Assembly: GCF_000733945.1 (NCBI RefSeq)
Contig: NZ_JPOL01000002.1
Span: 2,667,001-2,731,000, forward strand
Source of the DNA: Flavimarina sp. Hel_I_48
GTDB lineage: Bacteria; Bacteroidota; Bacteroidia; Flavobacteriales; Flavobacteriaceae
DNA: 64,000 bases
Reading direction: 5' to 3'
A program made the translations under genes and the position numbers. Below the pieces are notes generated by a model. The model saw nothing but the letters and a program-made list of their open reading frames with translations, had not been told where the DNA came from and did no database searches. Positions 36,516-46,366 of this stretch are shown here, in pieces (the stretch's first letter is position 1; each line of letters begins with the position of its first letter).

Positions 36516-37832
36516 ATGCCTATGAATCTTACAATACGAAATCTCCTTAAAAGACCAATTATTGACCGTTTTAAGCGGAAAATTGCGTTCTTTTTATGTT
36601 TTTTTCTTTTCAGTATGCATGGATTTGCTTCCTATGTTTTGATCCCAATGGACCTGGAAGGTCAAAAAGAGCACCTAAAAGCGTATGGGATCACCTACTG
36701 GACCCTGGCCCGACAGCAAAAAGTGAAATGGCTGCTCAACTACCGTGGGGGTTCTTTTTTAATGTCTGATACCGAAGAACTACGGAAAGAATGCAAGATT
36801 CGTGGGGTTTCTTTTGAAGTGTTGAGCGATTCAAAAACAGCAACCATCCTAGAAGAGATCAATAGCCCTTCTCAAAATATGGAAGCCGTGGTACTTGAAA
36901 AAGCCCCTAAAATAGCGGTCTACACTCCAGAAAGTTCTTTTCCCTGGGATGATGCCGTGACCATGGTGCTTAGTTATGCGGAGATTCCTTATGAAACCAT
37001 TTATGACAAAAATGTGCTGGGCGATGAGTTGGTTCTTTACGACTGGCTTCATTTGCACCACGAGGATTTTACTGGGCAGTATGGTAAGTTTTATGGGAGT
37101 TACCGGGCGGCGCCCTGGTATATTCAGGAGAAAAAAAACGCGGAGCAGCTTGCCAGCGAAATGGGTTTTGATAAGGTTTCCGAAGAAAAACTTGCTGTTG
37201 CACAGCATATTAGGGATTACGTAATAGGTGGGGGGTTTATGTTTGCCATGTGCAGCGCGACCGATAGTTTTGACATTGCGCTCTCTGCCGCAGGGGTGGA
37301 TATTTGCGAACCCATGTTTGATGGGGATCCTTCTGATGCGAATTACCAGGCAAAAATAGATTACGACAATACATTTGCCTTTAAGGATTTTCAACTGGAG
37401 CGCGATCCCAATAAGTATGAGTTTTCTTCCATAGACATGACCTCAAAACGGCGTATCCCTATGGACACCGATTATTTTACCCTTAAAGATTTTTCGGCAA
37501 AATGGGATCCCGTGCCTACGATGTTATGTCAAAATCATACCGCTTTGGTCAAGGGTTTTATGGGACAGACCACCGCGTACGATCCCAATGCTATTAAAGC
37601 AACCGTACTGGTGCTGGGCGAGAACAAAACAAATGGCGAGGCGCGATATATTCATGGTATTCAGGGAAAAGGCTTTTTTACCTTTTATGGCGGCCATGAT
37701 CCAGAGGATTATCAGCACAGGGTAGGTGATCCCAAAACTCAGCTTTCTTTGCATCCCAGTAGTCCGGGATATCGCTTAATACTCAATAATGTGCTGTTTC
37801 CCGCAGCGAAAAAGAAAAAGCAAAAAACCTAA
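36516..37832 (+). CDS. Exported protein with a glutamine-amidotransferase-like core, function unknown
   Basis: A 438-residue protein with a hydrophobic signal (KIAFFLCFFLFSMHGFAS). In databases similar flavobacterial proteins carry the name asparagine synthetase B (from memory); no N-terminal Cys amidotransferase or ATP-binding PP-loop motif of AsnB is visible, so I do not use that name. Core features: YVIGGGFMFAMCSATDSFD with Cys246 in a nucleophile-elbow-like turn, and FTFYGGHDPEDYQH near the C-terminus with a His-rich loop, reminiscent of a class I GATase/ThuA-like fold. Its stop is 1 base from the DUF922 start, so the two genes are one operon. Confidence 0.75.
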   Translation: MPMNLTIRNLLKRPIIDRFKRKIAFFLCFFLFSMHGFASYVLIPMDLEGQKEHLKAYGITYWTLARQQKVKWLLNYRGGSFLMSDTEELRKECKIRGVSFEVLSDSKTATILEEINSPSQNMEAVVLEKAPKIAVYTPESSFPWDDAVTMVLSYAEIPYETIYDKNVLGDELVLYDWLHLHHEDFTGQYGKFYGSYRAAPWYIQEKKNAEQLASEMGFDKVSEEKLAVAQHIRDYVIGGGFMFAMCSATDSFDIALSAAGVDICEPMFDGDPSDANYQAKIDYDNTFAFKDFQLERDPNKYEFSSIDMTSKRRIPMDTDYFTLKDFSAKWDPVPTMLCQNHTALVKGFMGQTTAYDPNAIKATVLVLGENKTNGEARYIHGIQGKGFFTFYGGHDPEDYQHRVGDPKTQLSLHPSSPGYRLILNNVLFPAAKKKKQKT

Positions 37833-37833
37833 T

Positions 37834-38361
37834 ATGCCTCATGTGTATCAGGTGCTTGGGATGATCCTCTTTTTTAGTTGCGCTACTTTCGCCCAGCAAC
37901 CCAGATATTCCTGGTCAGAAAAAAAGGATTTTAGTTGGGCAGACCTTTCCGGTTTTCCCGATGAACAAAGTCTATATGCCGCGAGTGTAAACACAGGAAT
38001 ATCGCAGGATTTCTCCATTAGTTTTAAAGGCGGCGCAAAGCTATCTTCACTTCAAATCACAGCCTATATATATCCCAAACTTTCCTGGTACAAACCAGGG
38101 CGGGTAAATGCCGCCTTATTAGAACATGAGCGCCTTCATTTTATGATCACCGAAGTGCATGCACGTATGCTAAAAGAAACCATTTCAAAATTCGATTTTT
38201 CAGAAGATATACGCTCAGAAATGAACCATTTATACCGAAAAATAGAGCAAAAACGGCAGAAAATGCAGCAGGATTTTGATGCAGAAACCCGGCATGGTCT
38301 TAATAATCAGCGGGAACTTTTCTGGGAGGAAAAAGTTAACCAGCTTTTAGCAAAATATTGA
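37834..38361 (+). CDS. DUF922-like exported protein with HExxH motif
   Basis: A 175-residue protein from ATG 37834 with a signal peptide (GMILFFSCATFAQ). The mature part starts with PRYSWSEKKDFSWADLSG and carries LLEHERLHFMI, a zincin-like H-E-x-x-H at about residues 98-102, then a helical end (MNHLYRKIEQKRQKMQQDF). This is the plan of DUF922, a predicted zinc-dependent protease family. The third metal ligand is not assigned. It is separated by one base from the preceding exported gene. Confidence 0.8.
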   Translation: MPHVYQVLGMILFFSCATFAQQPRYSWSEKKDFSWADLSGFPDEQSLYAASVNTGISQDFSISFKGGAKLSSLQITAYIYPKLSWYKPGRVNAALLEHERLHFMITEVHARMLKETISKFDFSEDIRSEMNHLYRKIEQKRQKMQQDFDAETRHGLNNQRELFWEEKVNQLLAKY

Positions 38362-38486
38362 GATTGCCTTCCTTTCAATTAAGTTATATTTCTTCCTTAA
38401 AGCGGTGCGCTATAGGATCTATTTTAGAGGGTTTGTAGCTTTTTTTCGATTAAAATTGACCGTTTTTTTAACTAAAATAGAAGTTT

Positions 38487-39482
38487 ATGAATAAGGTAAT
38501 AGTATTGAACAATAGGCCAGAGGGACGGCCAGAAGATTCTGATTTCAAATTTACGGAAGAAGAAAAACCAAAGCCTCAAAATGGCGAAGTTTTATTGAAA
38601 ACAAAATACGTATCTGTAGACCCATATTTGCGGGGTAGGATGCGCGATCAAAAATCGTATATAGAACCTTTTAAACTGCACGAACCATTGGTTTCTGGAA
38701 TTATCGCTGAGGTGGTAGAATCTAAGAATGACGATTTTAAAGAAGGGGATTTTGTAAATGGTATGCTTGCCTGGAAAGAATTTCAGACAAACAACGGTAA
38801 AAATATACAAAAAGTTGATCCAGACCAGGCCCCACTTTCTGCGTATCTGGGAGCTGTGGGGATGACCGGGCTTACCGCATATTTCGGACTTACGCATATT
38901 GGCAAACCCAAAAAAGGAGATACTATTGTGGTTTCTGGAGCAGCGGGAGCCGTAGGAAGTATCGTGGGGCAAATAGGTAAAATAAATGATTGCCGCGTGA
39001 TAGGGATTGCTGGTACTGATGAAAAAATAGCATTGCTCAAGGAAGAGTTTGGTTTTGATGAAGGTATAAATTATAAAACCACAGACAATATGCAGGAAGC
39101 TATCAGTAACCTGGCACCTGATGGGGTTGATATTTATTTTGATAATGTGGGTGGCGAGATCAGTGATGCTGTTTTGCAAAATATTGCACGCGGCGCACGG
39201 GTCGTGGTTTGCGGTGCCATTTCCGTTTATAATAATGAAAAAATGCCTGTAGGGCCACGGGTAACGCCTATTTTGATCAAAAATAGCGTATTAATGCAAG
39301 GTTTTACTGTTGGTGATTTTCAATCGGAATTTAATAATGGAATGAAGCAATTGGCCACCTGGCTACAAGAGGATAAAATAATGCACAAAGAAACCATTGT
39401 AAAAGGTTTTGAAAACATACCGCAAGCTTTTATAGATCTTTTCGACGGAAAGAACTCGGGTAAAATGATCGTTGAGGTCTAA
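38487..39482 (+). CDS. NADP-dependent medium-chain reductase (PTGR/CurA-like)
   Basis: A 331-residue zinc-free MDR enzyme that reduces activated C=C bonds of enones. N-terminal GroES-like part: SVDPYLRGRMRD and FKLHEPLVSGIIAEV. The Rossmann domain has VVSGAAGAVGSIVGQIGK (AxxGxxG variant) and DIYFDNVGGEISDAVL, and the ARVVVCGAISVYN block, all diagnostic of the prostaglandin-reductase/leukotriene-B4-dehydrogenase group. First of three oxidoreductases in a row; physiological substrate unknown. Confidence 0.92.
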   Translation: MNKVIVLNNRPEGRPEDSDFKFTEEEKPKPQNGEVLLKTKYVSVDPYLRGRMRDQKSYIEPFKLHEPLVSGIIAEVVESKNDDFKEGDFVNGMLAWKEFQTNNGKNIQKVDPDQAPLSAYLGAVGMTGLTAYFGLTHIGKPKKGDTIVVSGAAGAVGSIVGQIGKINDCRVIGIAGTDEKIALLKEEFGFDEGINYKTTDNMQEAISNLAPDGVDIYFDNVGGEISDAVLQNIARGARVVVCGAISVYNNEKMPVGPRVTPILIKNSVLMQGFTVGDFQSEFNNGMKQLATWLQEDKIMHKETIVKGFENIPQAFIDLFDGKNSGKMIVEV

Positions 39483-39599
39483 GGTATTTTTGAAAGATTG
39501 GGTTTTAGTTTACTGATCAGGTTTTAAGAATATTTTGAGCAGCAGATCATGAATTTAAAGGATCGCTGATTTATAATTTAATTGAATATATACAACAGG

Positions 39600-40670
39600 A
39601 TGTCTAAGTTATTTTCATCATATAATATGCGGGGTATTACCTTTCGCAATCGCATAGTAGTTTCGCCTATGTGCCAGTACAGTGCAAAATATGGCCTTGC
39701 AAACGATTGGCATCTGGTACATCTGGGCAGCCGCGCTGTGGGTGGTGCTGGTTTGGTTTTTACGGAAGCTGCTGCCGTTTCGGCAAAAGGACGTATTTCT
39801 CCGGGAGATCTGGGGATCTGGTCCAAAGAGCATATAAAACCATTAAAAAGAATTGCCAACTTTGTGAAAGAACAGGGTGCGGTGGCTGGTATTCAGTTGG
39901 CACATGCCGGGAGAAAAGCAAGTACCACGCCACCCTGGGAAGGTGGGAAAAAAATCCTGCCAAAAGATGGCGGTTGGAAAGAAGACTCGCCATCACCTGT
40001 GGCCTATTATGATACAGATGAAGCGCCTAATGCCCTTTCCATCGCCGAAATCAAGGAGATTGTGGCAGATTTTGCCAGCGCTTCCAGAAGGGCTGTTAAA
40101 GCAGGCTTTGAAGTGATTGAAATTCATGCCGCGCATGGTTATTTACTCAATGAATTTTTATCTGAGTTGACTAACAGGAGACAGGATACGTATGGCGATT
40201 CTTTTGAGAACAGGATGCGTCTTTTGAAAGAAGTCTGCCGGGCGGTACGGGTCAATATTCCCAGGACAATGCCACTTTTTGTAAGGATCTCTGTTTCAGA
40301 ATGGACAGAAGGCGGACAAACCGTTGACGATTCCATTCAGGTGGCAAAAGCCTTAAAGGAACTGGGAGTTGATTTAATTGATTGTTCCTCTGGAGGTGTC
40401 GTTAGAGAACAGGAGATTGATGTCGAAAAAAATTATCAGGTTCCATTTGCGAAAGCTATTAAAGAACGTGCCAATGTACCTACCGGCGCTGTGGGTACCA
40501 TTACTGATGCAGCGCAGGCCGAAGCAATCTTGAAAGAAAATAGTGCAGACCTGATCTTTATAGGACGTGAATTTTTAAGGAATCCATACTTTCCATTAAA
40601 TGAGGCGCTTACACTAAAAGAACAAGTAAAGTGGCCGAAACAATATGAACGTGCCAGGCCTGGGAGGTAA
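39600..40670 (+). CDS. Old Yellow Enzyme (YqjM-like NADH:flavin oxidoreductase)
   Basis: A 356-residue FMN enzyme of the YqjM class reducing alpha,beta-unsaturated carbonyls and nitro compounds. ATG 39600 is preceded by AGGA; an in-frame TTG at 39582 is rejected. Key features: VVSPMCQYSA with the redox-tuning Cys, GIQLAHAGRKAST, IEIHAAHGYLLNEFLS (the His pair that binds substrate), NRRQDTYGDSFENRMR and the FMN-binding GAVGTITDAAQAEAI, then DLIFIGREFLRNPYFP. It follows the MDR gene by 117 bases. Confidence 0.94.
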   Translation: MSKLFSSYNMRGITFRNRIVVSPMCQYSAKYGLANDWHLVHLGSRAVGGAGLVFTEAAAVSAKGRISPGDLGIWSKEHIKPLKRIANFVKEQGAVAGIQLAHAGRKASTTPPWEGGKKILPKDGGWKEDSPSPVAYYDTDEAPNALSIAEIKEIVADFASASRRAVKAGFEVIEIHAAHGYLLNEFLSELTNRRQDTYGDSFENRMRLLKEVCRAVRVNIPRTMPLFVRISVSEWTEGGQTVDDSIQVAKALKELGVDLIDCSSGGVVREQEIDVEKNYQVPFAKAIKERANVPTGAVGTITDAAQAEAILKENSADLIFIGREFLRNPYFPLNEALTLKEQVKWPKQYERARPGR

Positions 40671-40732
40671 GTCTAAATGTGAATATTAGCCCCATAAACG
40701 GAGCTAAAGTGGTATCAATAAGAACGAAAATT

Positions 40733-41746
40733 ATGAAAACTACAGCATATTCTATATTGGAACTGGCTACTGTAAGTCAGGATCTAGAACATAAAAAAGT
40801 ATTTGAAAACAGTCTAAAATTGGCTCAAAAAGCCGAAAAATTGGGCTATAAGCGTTTCTGGCTGGCAGAACACCACAATATGGTAAGTATCGCAAGTTCT
40901 GCGACGACGGTACTTATGGGGCATATTGCCGAAGGAACAAATTCCATAAGGATAGGTTCTGGGGGGATTATGTTGCCTAACCATTCTTCCTTGTTGATCG
41001 CAGAGCAATTTGGTACACTGGGTCATTTGTACCCTAACAGGATCGATATGGGATTGGGCCGTGCACCTGGTACAGACCAGGCTACCGCTCATGCCATACG
41101 CCCAGATCGCATACAGGCGGTTTATAAATTCCCAGAGGAAATAGAAAGTATCCAGCGTTATTTTTCTAAGGATAACCAGGGTGCTAAAGTGCGCGCCACG
41201 GTAGCCGAAGGTGTTGACGTCCCTATTTATATACTGGGTTCGAGTACAGACAGTGCACATCTGGCCGCTAAAAAAGGCCTACCTTATGTGTTCGCAAGTC
41301 ATTTTGCACCTACAGATCTTTTAAAAGCACTTATGATTTACCGTCGCGAGTTTCAGCCTTCTCAATATCTGGCTGAGCCTAAGGTGATCGCTTGTATAAA
41401 TGTCATCGCAGCGGATACCATCAGCGAGGCAGAAAATTTATCTACCAGTTCTATACGGATGATGATAGGGGTTTTGACCGGACAGTTAGATTATATTCAA
41501 CCGCCAATAAAAATGACCGATGAATTACGTCAAATCTCTCAAAATCCTGCATTGCAACGCATGCAGAAATATGCCTTTGTAGGAGATAGGGAACGTATCC
41601 AGGAACAAACAGAAGCTTTCTTAAAAGAAACTCAGGCTGACGAATTAATGGTCGCATCACACATGTATGCTATCGAAGATCGTATAAAATCGTACGAAAT
41701 ATTTGCATCGGTTATGGAAGAATTGAATGCAGTGCCTACCCATTAA
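40733..41746 (+). CDS. LLM-class flavin-dependent oxidoreductase (MsnO8-like)
   Basis: A 337-residue luciferase-like TIM-barrel monooxygenase. ATG 40733 (MKTTAYSILELATVSQ) is preferred over the GTG at 40679. Diagnostic blocks: GYKRFWLAEHHNMVSIASSA, IRIGSGGIMLPNHSSLLIAE and FGTLGHLYPNRIDMGLGRAP with the LGRAPGTD motif, then ILGSSTDSAHLAAKKGLPY. The substrate is unknown. Third gene of the oxidoreductase run; a terminator follows 157 bases downstream. Confidence 0.92.
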   Translation: MKTTAYSILELATVSQDLEHKKVFENSLKLAQKAEKLGYKRFWLAEHHNMVSIASSATTVLMGHIAEGTNSIRIGSGGIMLPNHSSLLIAEQFGTLGHLYPNRIDMGLGRAPGTDQATAHAIRPDRIQAVYKFPEEIESIQRYFSKDNQGAKVRATVAEGVDVPIYILGSSTDSAHLAAKKGLPYVFASHFAPTDLLKALMIYRREFQPSQYLAEPKVIACINVIAADTISEAENLSTSSIRMMIGVLTGQLDYIQPPIKMTDELRQISQNPALQRMQKYAFVGDRERIQEQTEAFLKETQADELMVASHMYAIEDRIKSYEIFASVMEELNAVPTH

Positions 41747-41901
41747 GATCAAATTTCACTTCCGAAACTTTTCTTTAACGAATTTGTTTCTGTTATGTAT
41801 CGTTATAAAAAAGCTTTATTTAAACTACAGATTTGAATATTCATTAAAGATGTAAAGTGTTTAAGAAAAAGAATTTCAGTCTTTAATTCCCATATAATTA
41901 A

Positions 41902-41937
41902 AAATAAAGGAGCTCTTTTGAGCTCCTTTATTTTTTT
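41902..41937. terminator. Bidirectional terminator
   Basis: A 14-bp perfect stem, core AAAGGAGCTC/GAGCTCCTTT around TTTT, with A and T tracts on both sides. It separates the oxidoreductases from the minus-strand RND operon. Confidence 0.92.
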
Positions 41938-42001
41938 AAGATAAAGAGTACTTTTAGTATAACAGTACCAGTCCTTTAAATTAATAAACTGAACTTAATA
42001 C

Positions 42002-45000
42002 TTATGCCAATTCAGAGGTTTCCTTATTCCTTTTAATGGTTCTGCCTTTTTGAATGAGTAAACGAATATCCTCCAGGGCAAGATATGCGCAGGGTACAAT
42101 TACTAGAATGATCGAAGTTGCAAAAATAATCCCAAAACCTAGGGAAATCGCCATAGGTATTAAGTACATGGCCTGACTTGAACTTTCAAGAATTATGGGC
42201 GTAAGTCCTCCAAAAGTGGTCAGCGTGGTCAACATAATAGGCCTGAAGCGACGCAATCCTGCTTCATGGATGGATTCATAAATGCTGTTATCTTTTTCGC
42301 GCTGCTTGTTAGCATAGTCTATCATTATCAGGGAATCGTTTACTACAACTCCTGCCAGCGCTATAATCCCCATCAAACTCACGAGGGAAAGGTCATAGCC
42401 CAACATCATATGCCCCAATACCGCGCCTACAATCCCAAAGGGGATAGCGGCCATAACTATCAATGGCTGAATATAGCTCCCAAAGGCGATGGCCAGCAAT
42501 GCATAAATAATTAGCATGGCCATAATAAAATTGTTCATAAGGGAGTCGGTAGATTCTTTCATTTCGGCCTGCGTACCTTCAAAAGTCCAGGTAATTCCAG
42601 GAAAATCTGCTCTCAATTGAGGTAAAACCTCCGTCTCTATGGAAGCATTGACACGGCTCACCGCATTGGCCGGTTCCACATCCATGGCCACATTTACGAC
42701 CCTGCGGCCATCGCGCCTATTGATACTAGTAAAGGCCTGGCGCTGGCTGACTTCCACGACATCTAACAACGGTACTTCAACGCCATCATCGTTCCGAACT
42801 AAAAAATTCTCCAGGTTTTGTAGATCCTGACGTTCATCAAGAGGTAGTTTGACGCGCACTTCAATTTCATTAGTGCCGCGTAATTGCCGCACTGCCAATG
42901 CGCCAAAAAAGGCGTTACGAACCTGTCTGCCAATTTCTGCTGAGGTAAAACCGAGATTCCTTCCCTGCGGAAGCAACTTAAAATCATATTGCAGTTTGCC
43001 CTTGTCATAATTATCATTGACATCTGTGGTATTTGCAAAAGCTTCCATACGGGATACAAAAGCGGTGCTGGCCTTTTCCAGAACTTCAATATCATCATGG
43101 CTCAGGTCTACACTGATATCCTGGCGGTAACTCGCTGGGCCGCGCTCCGCTTCAAACGTAATTTGATCAACCCCGGGAATATCACCTATATTATCCCGCC
43201 ACAAGGCGATAAGTTCACCGGCGGTCATATCGCGTTGATCTGGCGGAAGCATTACGATTTCCACATCTATGAAATTTTGCCCCGCACGTTGCTTTTAATA
43301 CCTTCGGCAACCTGATCTAAATTATTTTCATCAAACATTTTACGTGTGGCCGCGGCAATATCCTCGGCTACAAGTTGAGCCTGGTCGCGCGTAGTACCTA
43401 CCGGAAGGCGTACACCTGCTTCTATTTCCTCTGCGGCAACTTCTGGCATCATGATAATGCCCATATGATCACTAAGCGCATATCCACCCACGACCATCAA
43501 TATAGAAGTGGCAATCGTAAGGGTGATATAACGGTATTTCAAACAATAATCCAGAAAAGGCCGATAATACCTGTCAATAAAACGGTCAAAACCTTTTGCG
43601 AAAGATTGCTGCCAGCTTTCTAATTTAGCGATCCATTTGCTCTTCTTCTTGTCAGACAAATGACCCAAATGGGAAGGAAGGATAAAAAGCGCTTCAATGA
43701 GCGAAACCGCAAGGATTACGATTACGACTGCGGGCAGCGGCCACCAGAATTTTCCGGTTTCCCCTGGTAAAAATAACAGCGGAATAAAGGCAATAATCGT
43801 TGTTAAAACACTAAAAACGACCGGTTTTGATACATCTTTGGTTCCGGCGATCGCCGCATCTATAAAACTCATGCCCTGTTGCCGGTATTCATAGACATTT
43901 TCCCCCACCACAACAGCATCGTCCACCACTATACCAAGAACGACCAGAAAACCAAACATGGAAATCATGTTGATACTTACCCCAATTAACGGAAGCAGGA
44001 TCATTCCCCCTATAAAAGAAATGGCCATACCCATCATGACCCAGAATGCCAAACGATATTCAAGGAAAAGGGTCAAAATGACCAAAACGATCACAATGGC
44101 AAGCAGTCCGTTTTCTGTTAGCAAAGAAAGGCGCTCGCGGTAATCTTCTGCGCGATTGCTATCAATACGGTAATTAACCCCTGGGGGCAGTTCAAAATCA
44201 TCTAAAATCTGTTGCACGGTCTCCGCAATATCCAGTGGCGATTGATCCCCAATGCGAAAGATTTCCATATCCACAGAAGTTGTCTGATTGAATTTTCCGT
44301 GGAAACCCACTTCCTCAAAGCCATCTGTAATCGTGGCAATATCCGCCAGTTTTACTGTAGCGCCAGAGGTGGAGGAAACGATAGTTATCTCACCAAATTC
44401 TTCTGCCCATTGCTTGCGTTCCTTCATGCGCAAAAGGATTTCCTCAGATTGTGTTTCCACCGCCCCAGCGGGAACATCCTGACTGTTTTGCGCGATTATA
44501 TCTGCGACCTGTCTCAGGGTAAGATTGTATTGCCGCAATTTATTGCTGGGGATTTCAATATGCGTCATATACTCTGGTACATAACCTATTTCTACCTGGG
44601 TAATCTTGGGGTCGCTCAATAAACGGTTGCGTAGGCGTTCTCCCAGTTTGCGTAGTGTCCAGATGTCTGTATCGCCGTAAAGGCCTATTTCCATAACGTC
44701 GCGCTGGCGGTTGCGCAGGTTCACGTTAGGTTCTTCAATATCGTCTGGGAAGGTACGGATACGGCTAATGGCCTGATCAATATCCTGAAACGTTTTCATG
44801 CGCTCACTGCCGGCAACAAGCTCAATTTCTACCCTTCCAGAGCCTTCATTTGCGGTGGATATAATTTCTTTGATCCCCTGTATACCACGTACCGCTTCTT
44901 CAACTGGTAGCAGGATTCCCTGTTCCACTTCCGCGGGAGCAGCGCCGGGATAAACCACGTTTATATCCACAAAATCCAACTGAAACTGTGGAAAAACCTC

Positions 45001-45135
45001 TTTCTGAATCGTGAACATGGTATAAATACCGCCCCCTATAAGGAGTACCATAAGCAGGTTTGCCGCTATGGAATTACGCGCCATATACCCAATAACCCCT
45101 TCTTTTCTCGGTTTTTTAGTCTCTTTCTCCTTCAT
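42002..45135 (-). pseudogene. RND efflux permease, split by a frameshift
   Basis: Two frames together make a full AcrB/MdtB-like proton-driven exporter of about 1045 residues. The first (43267-45135, 622 residues) has TM1, the porter loop and TM2-7 with the proton-relay pair [14 protein letters not shown]. The second (42002-43264, 420 residues) begins after a TAG at 43267-43269 and holds the second porter loop and TM8-12. Adding one A at the coding-strand A4 run (43275-43278 on the plus strand) joins them as [18 protein letters not shown] three bases after the stop could restart translation, so the halves might still be made separately. Mutation or sequence error are both possible. Confidence 0.85.
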
Positions 45136-45144
45136 CTTTCTTCT

Positions 45145-46350
45145 TTATTGGCGCTGAGCGCTAGTATCTTTCACTGTTGTGGAATTACTATTTTGCTGCC
45201 GTAGTTCAATACCTTCTGCCACCGTGCTCAAGTTGGTTTTTACCACCTGCTCTTTGTCTTCCAGCCCGTCATTGATATAGGCATTTTCCGTATCGGTTAG
45301 TAGTACAGCTACGTCACGTATCTCTAATTTACCATTGTTCATTACCCACACCGTATTATTGGTTCGTACATAATCCCGGTCCAATTTCACTACATTTTCA
45401 AGAGTAGTTGCTTCCATACTTACTTCTACAAAGGAGCCGATGAGCAATTTCGGCTTCTCTTGATTTTCTTCTAGTTTTGACAGCGGATCAGGAACTTTTA
45501 CCAGAACGCGTGCCAATCGTGTTTGTCGATCAAGGGCGCCTATCTGTTTATCCACAAAACCCTGTCTGCTTTCATTGGCTCCCCAGCCAGTGGTGTTAGT
45601 TATCGTGGCGACCGTACCGGTATCCTTTTCTGTTTCTGGGAAGCTGAGCCATTTCAGTTTAGAAACCGGAACGCTAACTTCAACCCAATAAAAGTCTGCG
45701 CCTACCAATCGGCCCAAATTAGCGCCAGGGGTCACCTGAGACCCCGTACTTACCATTTGTGAGATGATATTCGCATCAAACGGACTTCGGATGGTGGTGC
45801 GTGATAGATTAAGCTGCGCCTGGGATACGGCCGCCTTTGCGGAGGTGATATTTGCCTTGACCGCCTTAAGTTGAGGTTCCCGAAGCACAAGGGCTTCATC
45901 TTCTTCAGAAAGTGTATCGCCACCTATAAGGGCCAGATCTTGCTGTGCGATCTTTTGCCTGCCCATTTCTGTGGCCAGATTGGTCTGGGTCTGCATGAGT
46001 TCGCCTTTGCGCAGCTCAACGGTATTTGCATAATCCGAAGGGTCGATTTTCAATAGAACAGTCCCTTTTTTTACAAATCCCCCGGGTACAAAAGAAGGCG
46101 ATCTGTAGGTGATTTGGCCCGTAACGCGCGGACTTAACATAATATCTTCAACCGCCTGAACCGTTCCCGTAGCTTCAATAGCCGGTTTGAAATCGCCCTT
46201 TTCGGCAGGAATAACTTCAACGAGCATGGCGGTTTTTTTTGTCGCGCCTTCTCGTTGTGCATCGGGTTCACTGCTGAAAATGAAATAGATGGACAATGCA
46301 GCCACTGCAAAGATCGCTGCACATATAATTATAATTTTCTTCTTTTCCAT
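45145..46350 (-). CDS. RND efflux periplasmic adaptor (membrane fusion protein)
   Basis: A 401-residue MFP. N-terminal membrane anchor KKIIIICAAIFAVAALSIYF; lipoyl half-motifs GTVQAVEDIMLSPRVTGQIT and IRSPFDANIISQMVSTGSQV; a helical hairpin between (LRKGELMQTQTNLATEMGRQ); then the beta-barrel and membrane-proximal domains. It bridges permease and outer-membrane factor. It is 9 bases upstream of the permease start, 17 bases downstream of the outer-membrane gene. Confidence 0.94.
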   Translation of the reverse strand: MEKKKIIIICAAIFAVAALSIYFIFSSEPDAQREGATKKTAMLVEVIPAEKGDFKPAIEATGTVQAVEDIMLSPRVTGQITYRSPSFVPGGFVKKGTVLLKIDPSDYANTVELRKGELMQTQTNLATEMGRQKIAQQDLALIGGDTLSEEDEALVLREPQLKAVKANITSAKAAVSQAQLNLSRTTIRSPFDANIISQMVSTGSQVTPGANLGRLVGADFYWVEVSVPVSKLKWLSFPETEKDTGTVATITNTTGWGANESRQGFVDKQIGALDRQTRLARVLVKVPDPLSKLEENQEKPKLLIGSFVEVSMEATTLENVVKLDRDYVRTNNTVWVMNNGKLEIRDVAVLLTDTENAYINDGLEDKEQVVKTNLSTVAEGIELRQQNSNSTTVKDTSAQRQ

Positions 46351-46366
46351 ACTTTAAATAAATAAT

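Noticed and set aside
36516..37832. Asparagine synthetase B label for this gene
   Set aside because: No N-terminal Cys glutaminase start and no PP-loop ATP site; the protein carries a signal peptide and would be exported.
43267..45135. Two separate genes for the first RND permease
   Set aside because: The halves join exactly after adding one base at the A4 run and together match one full-length pump, so a frameshift is the better explanation.
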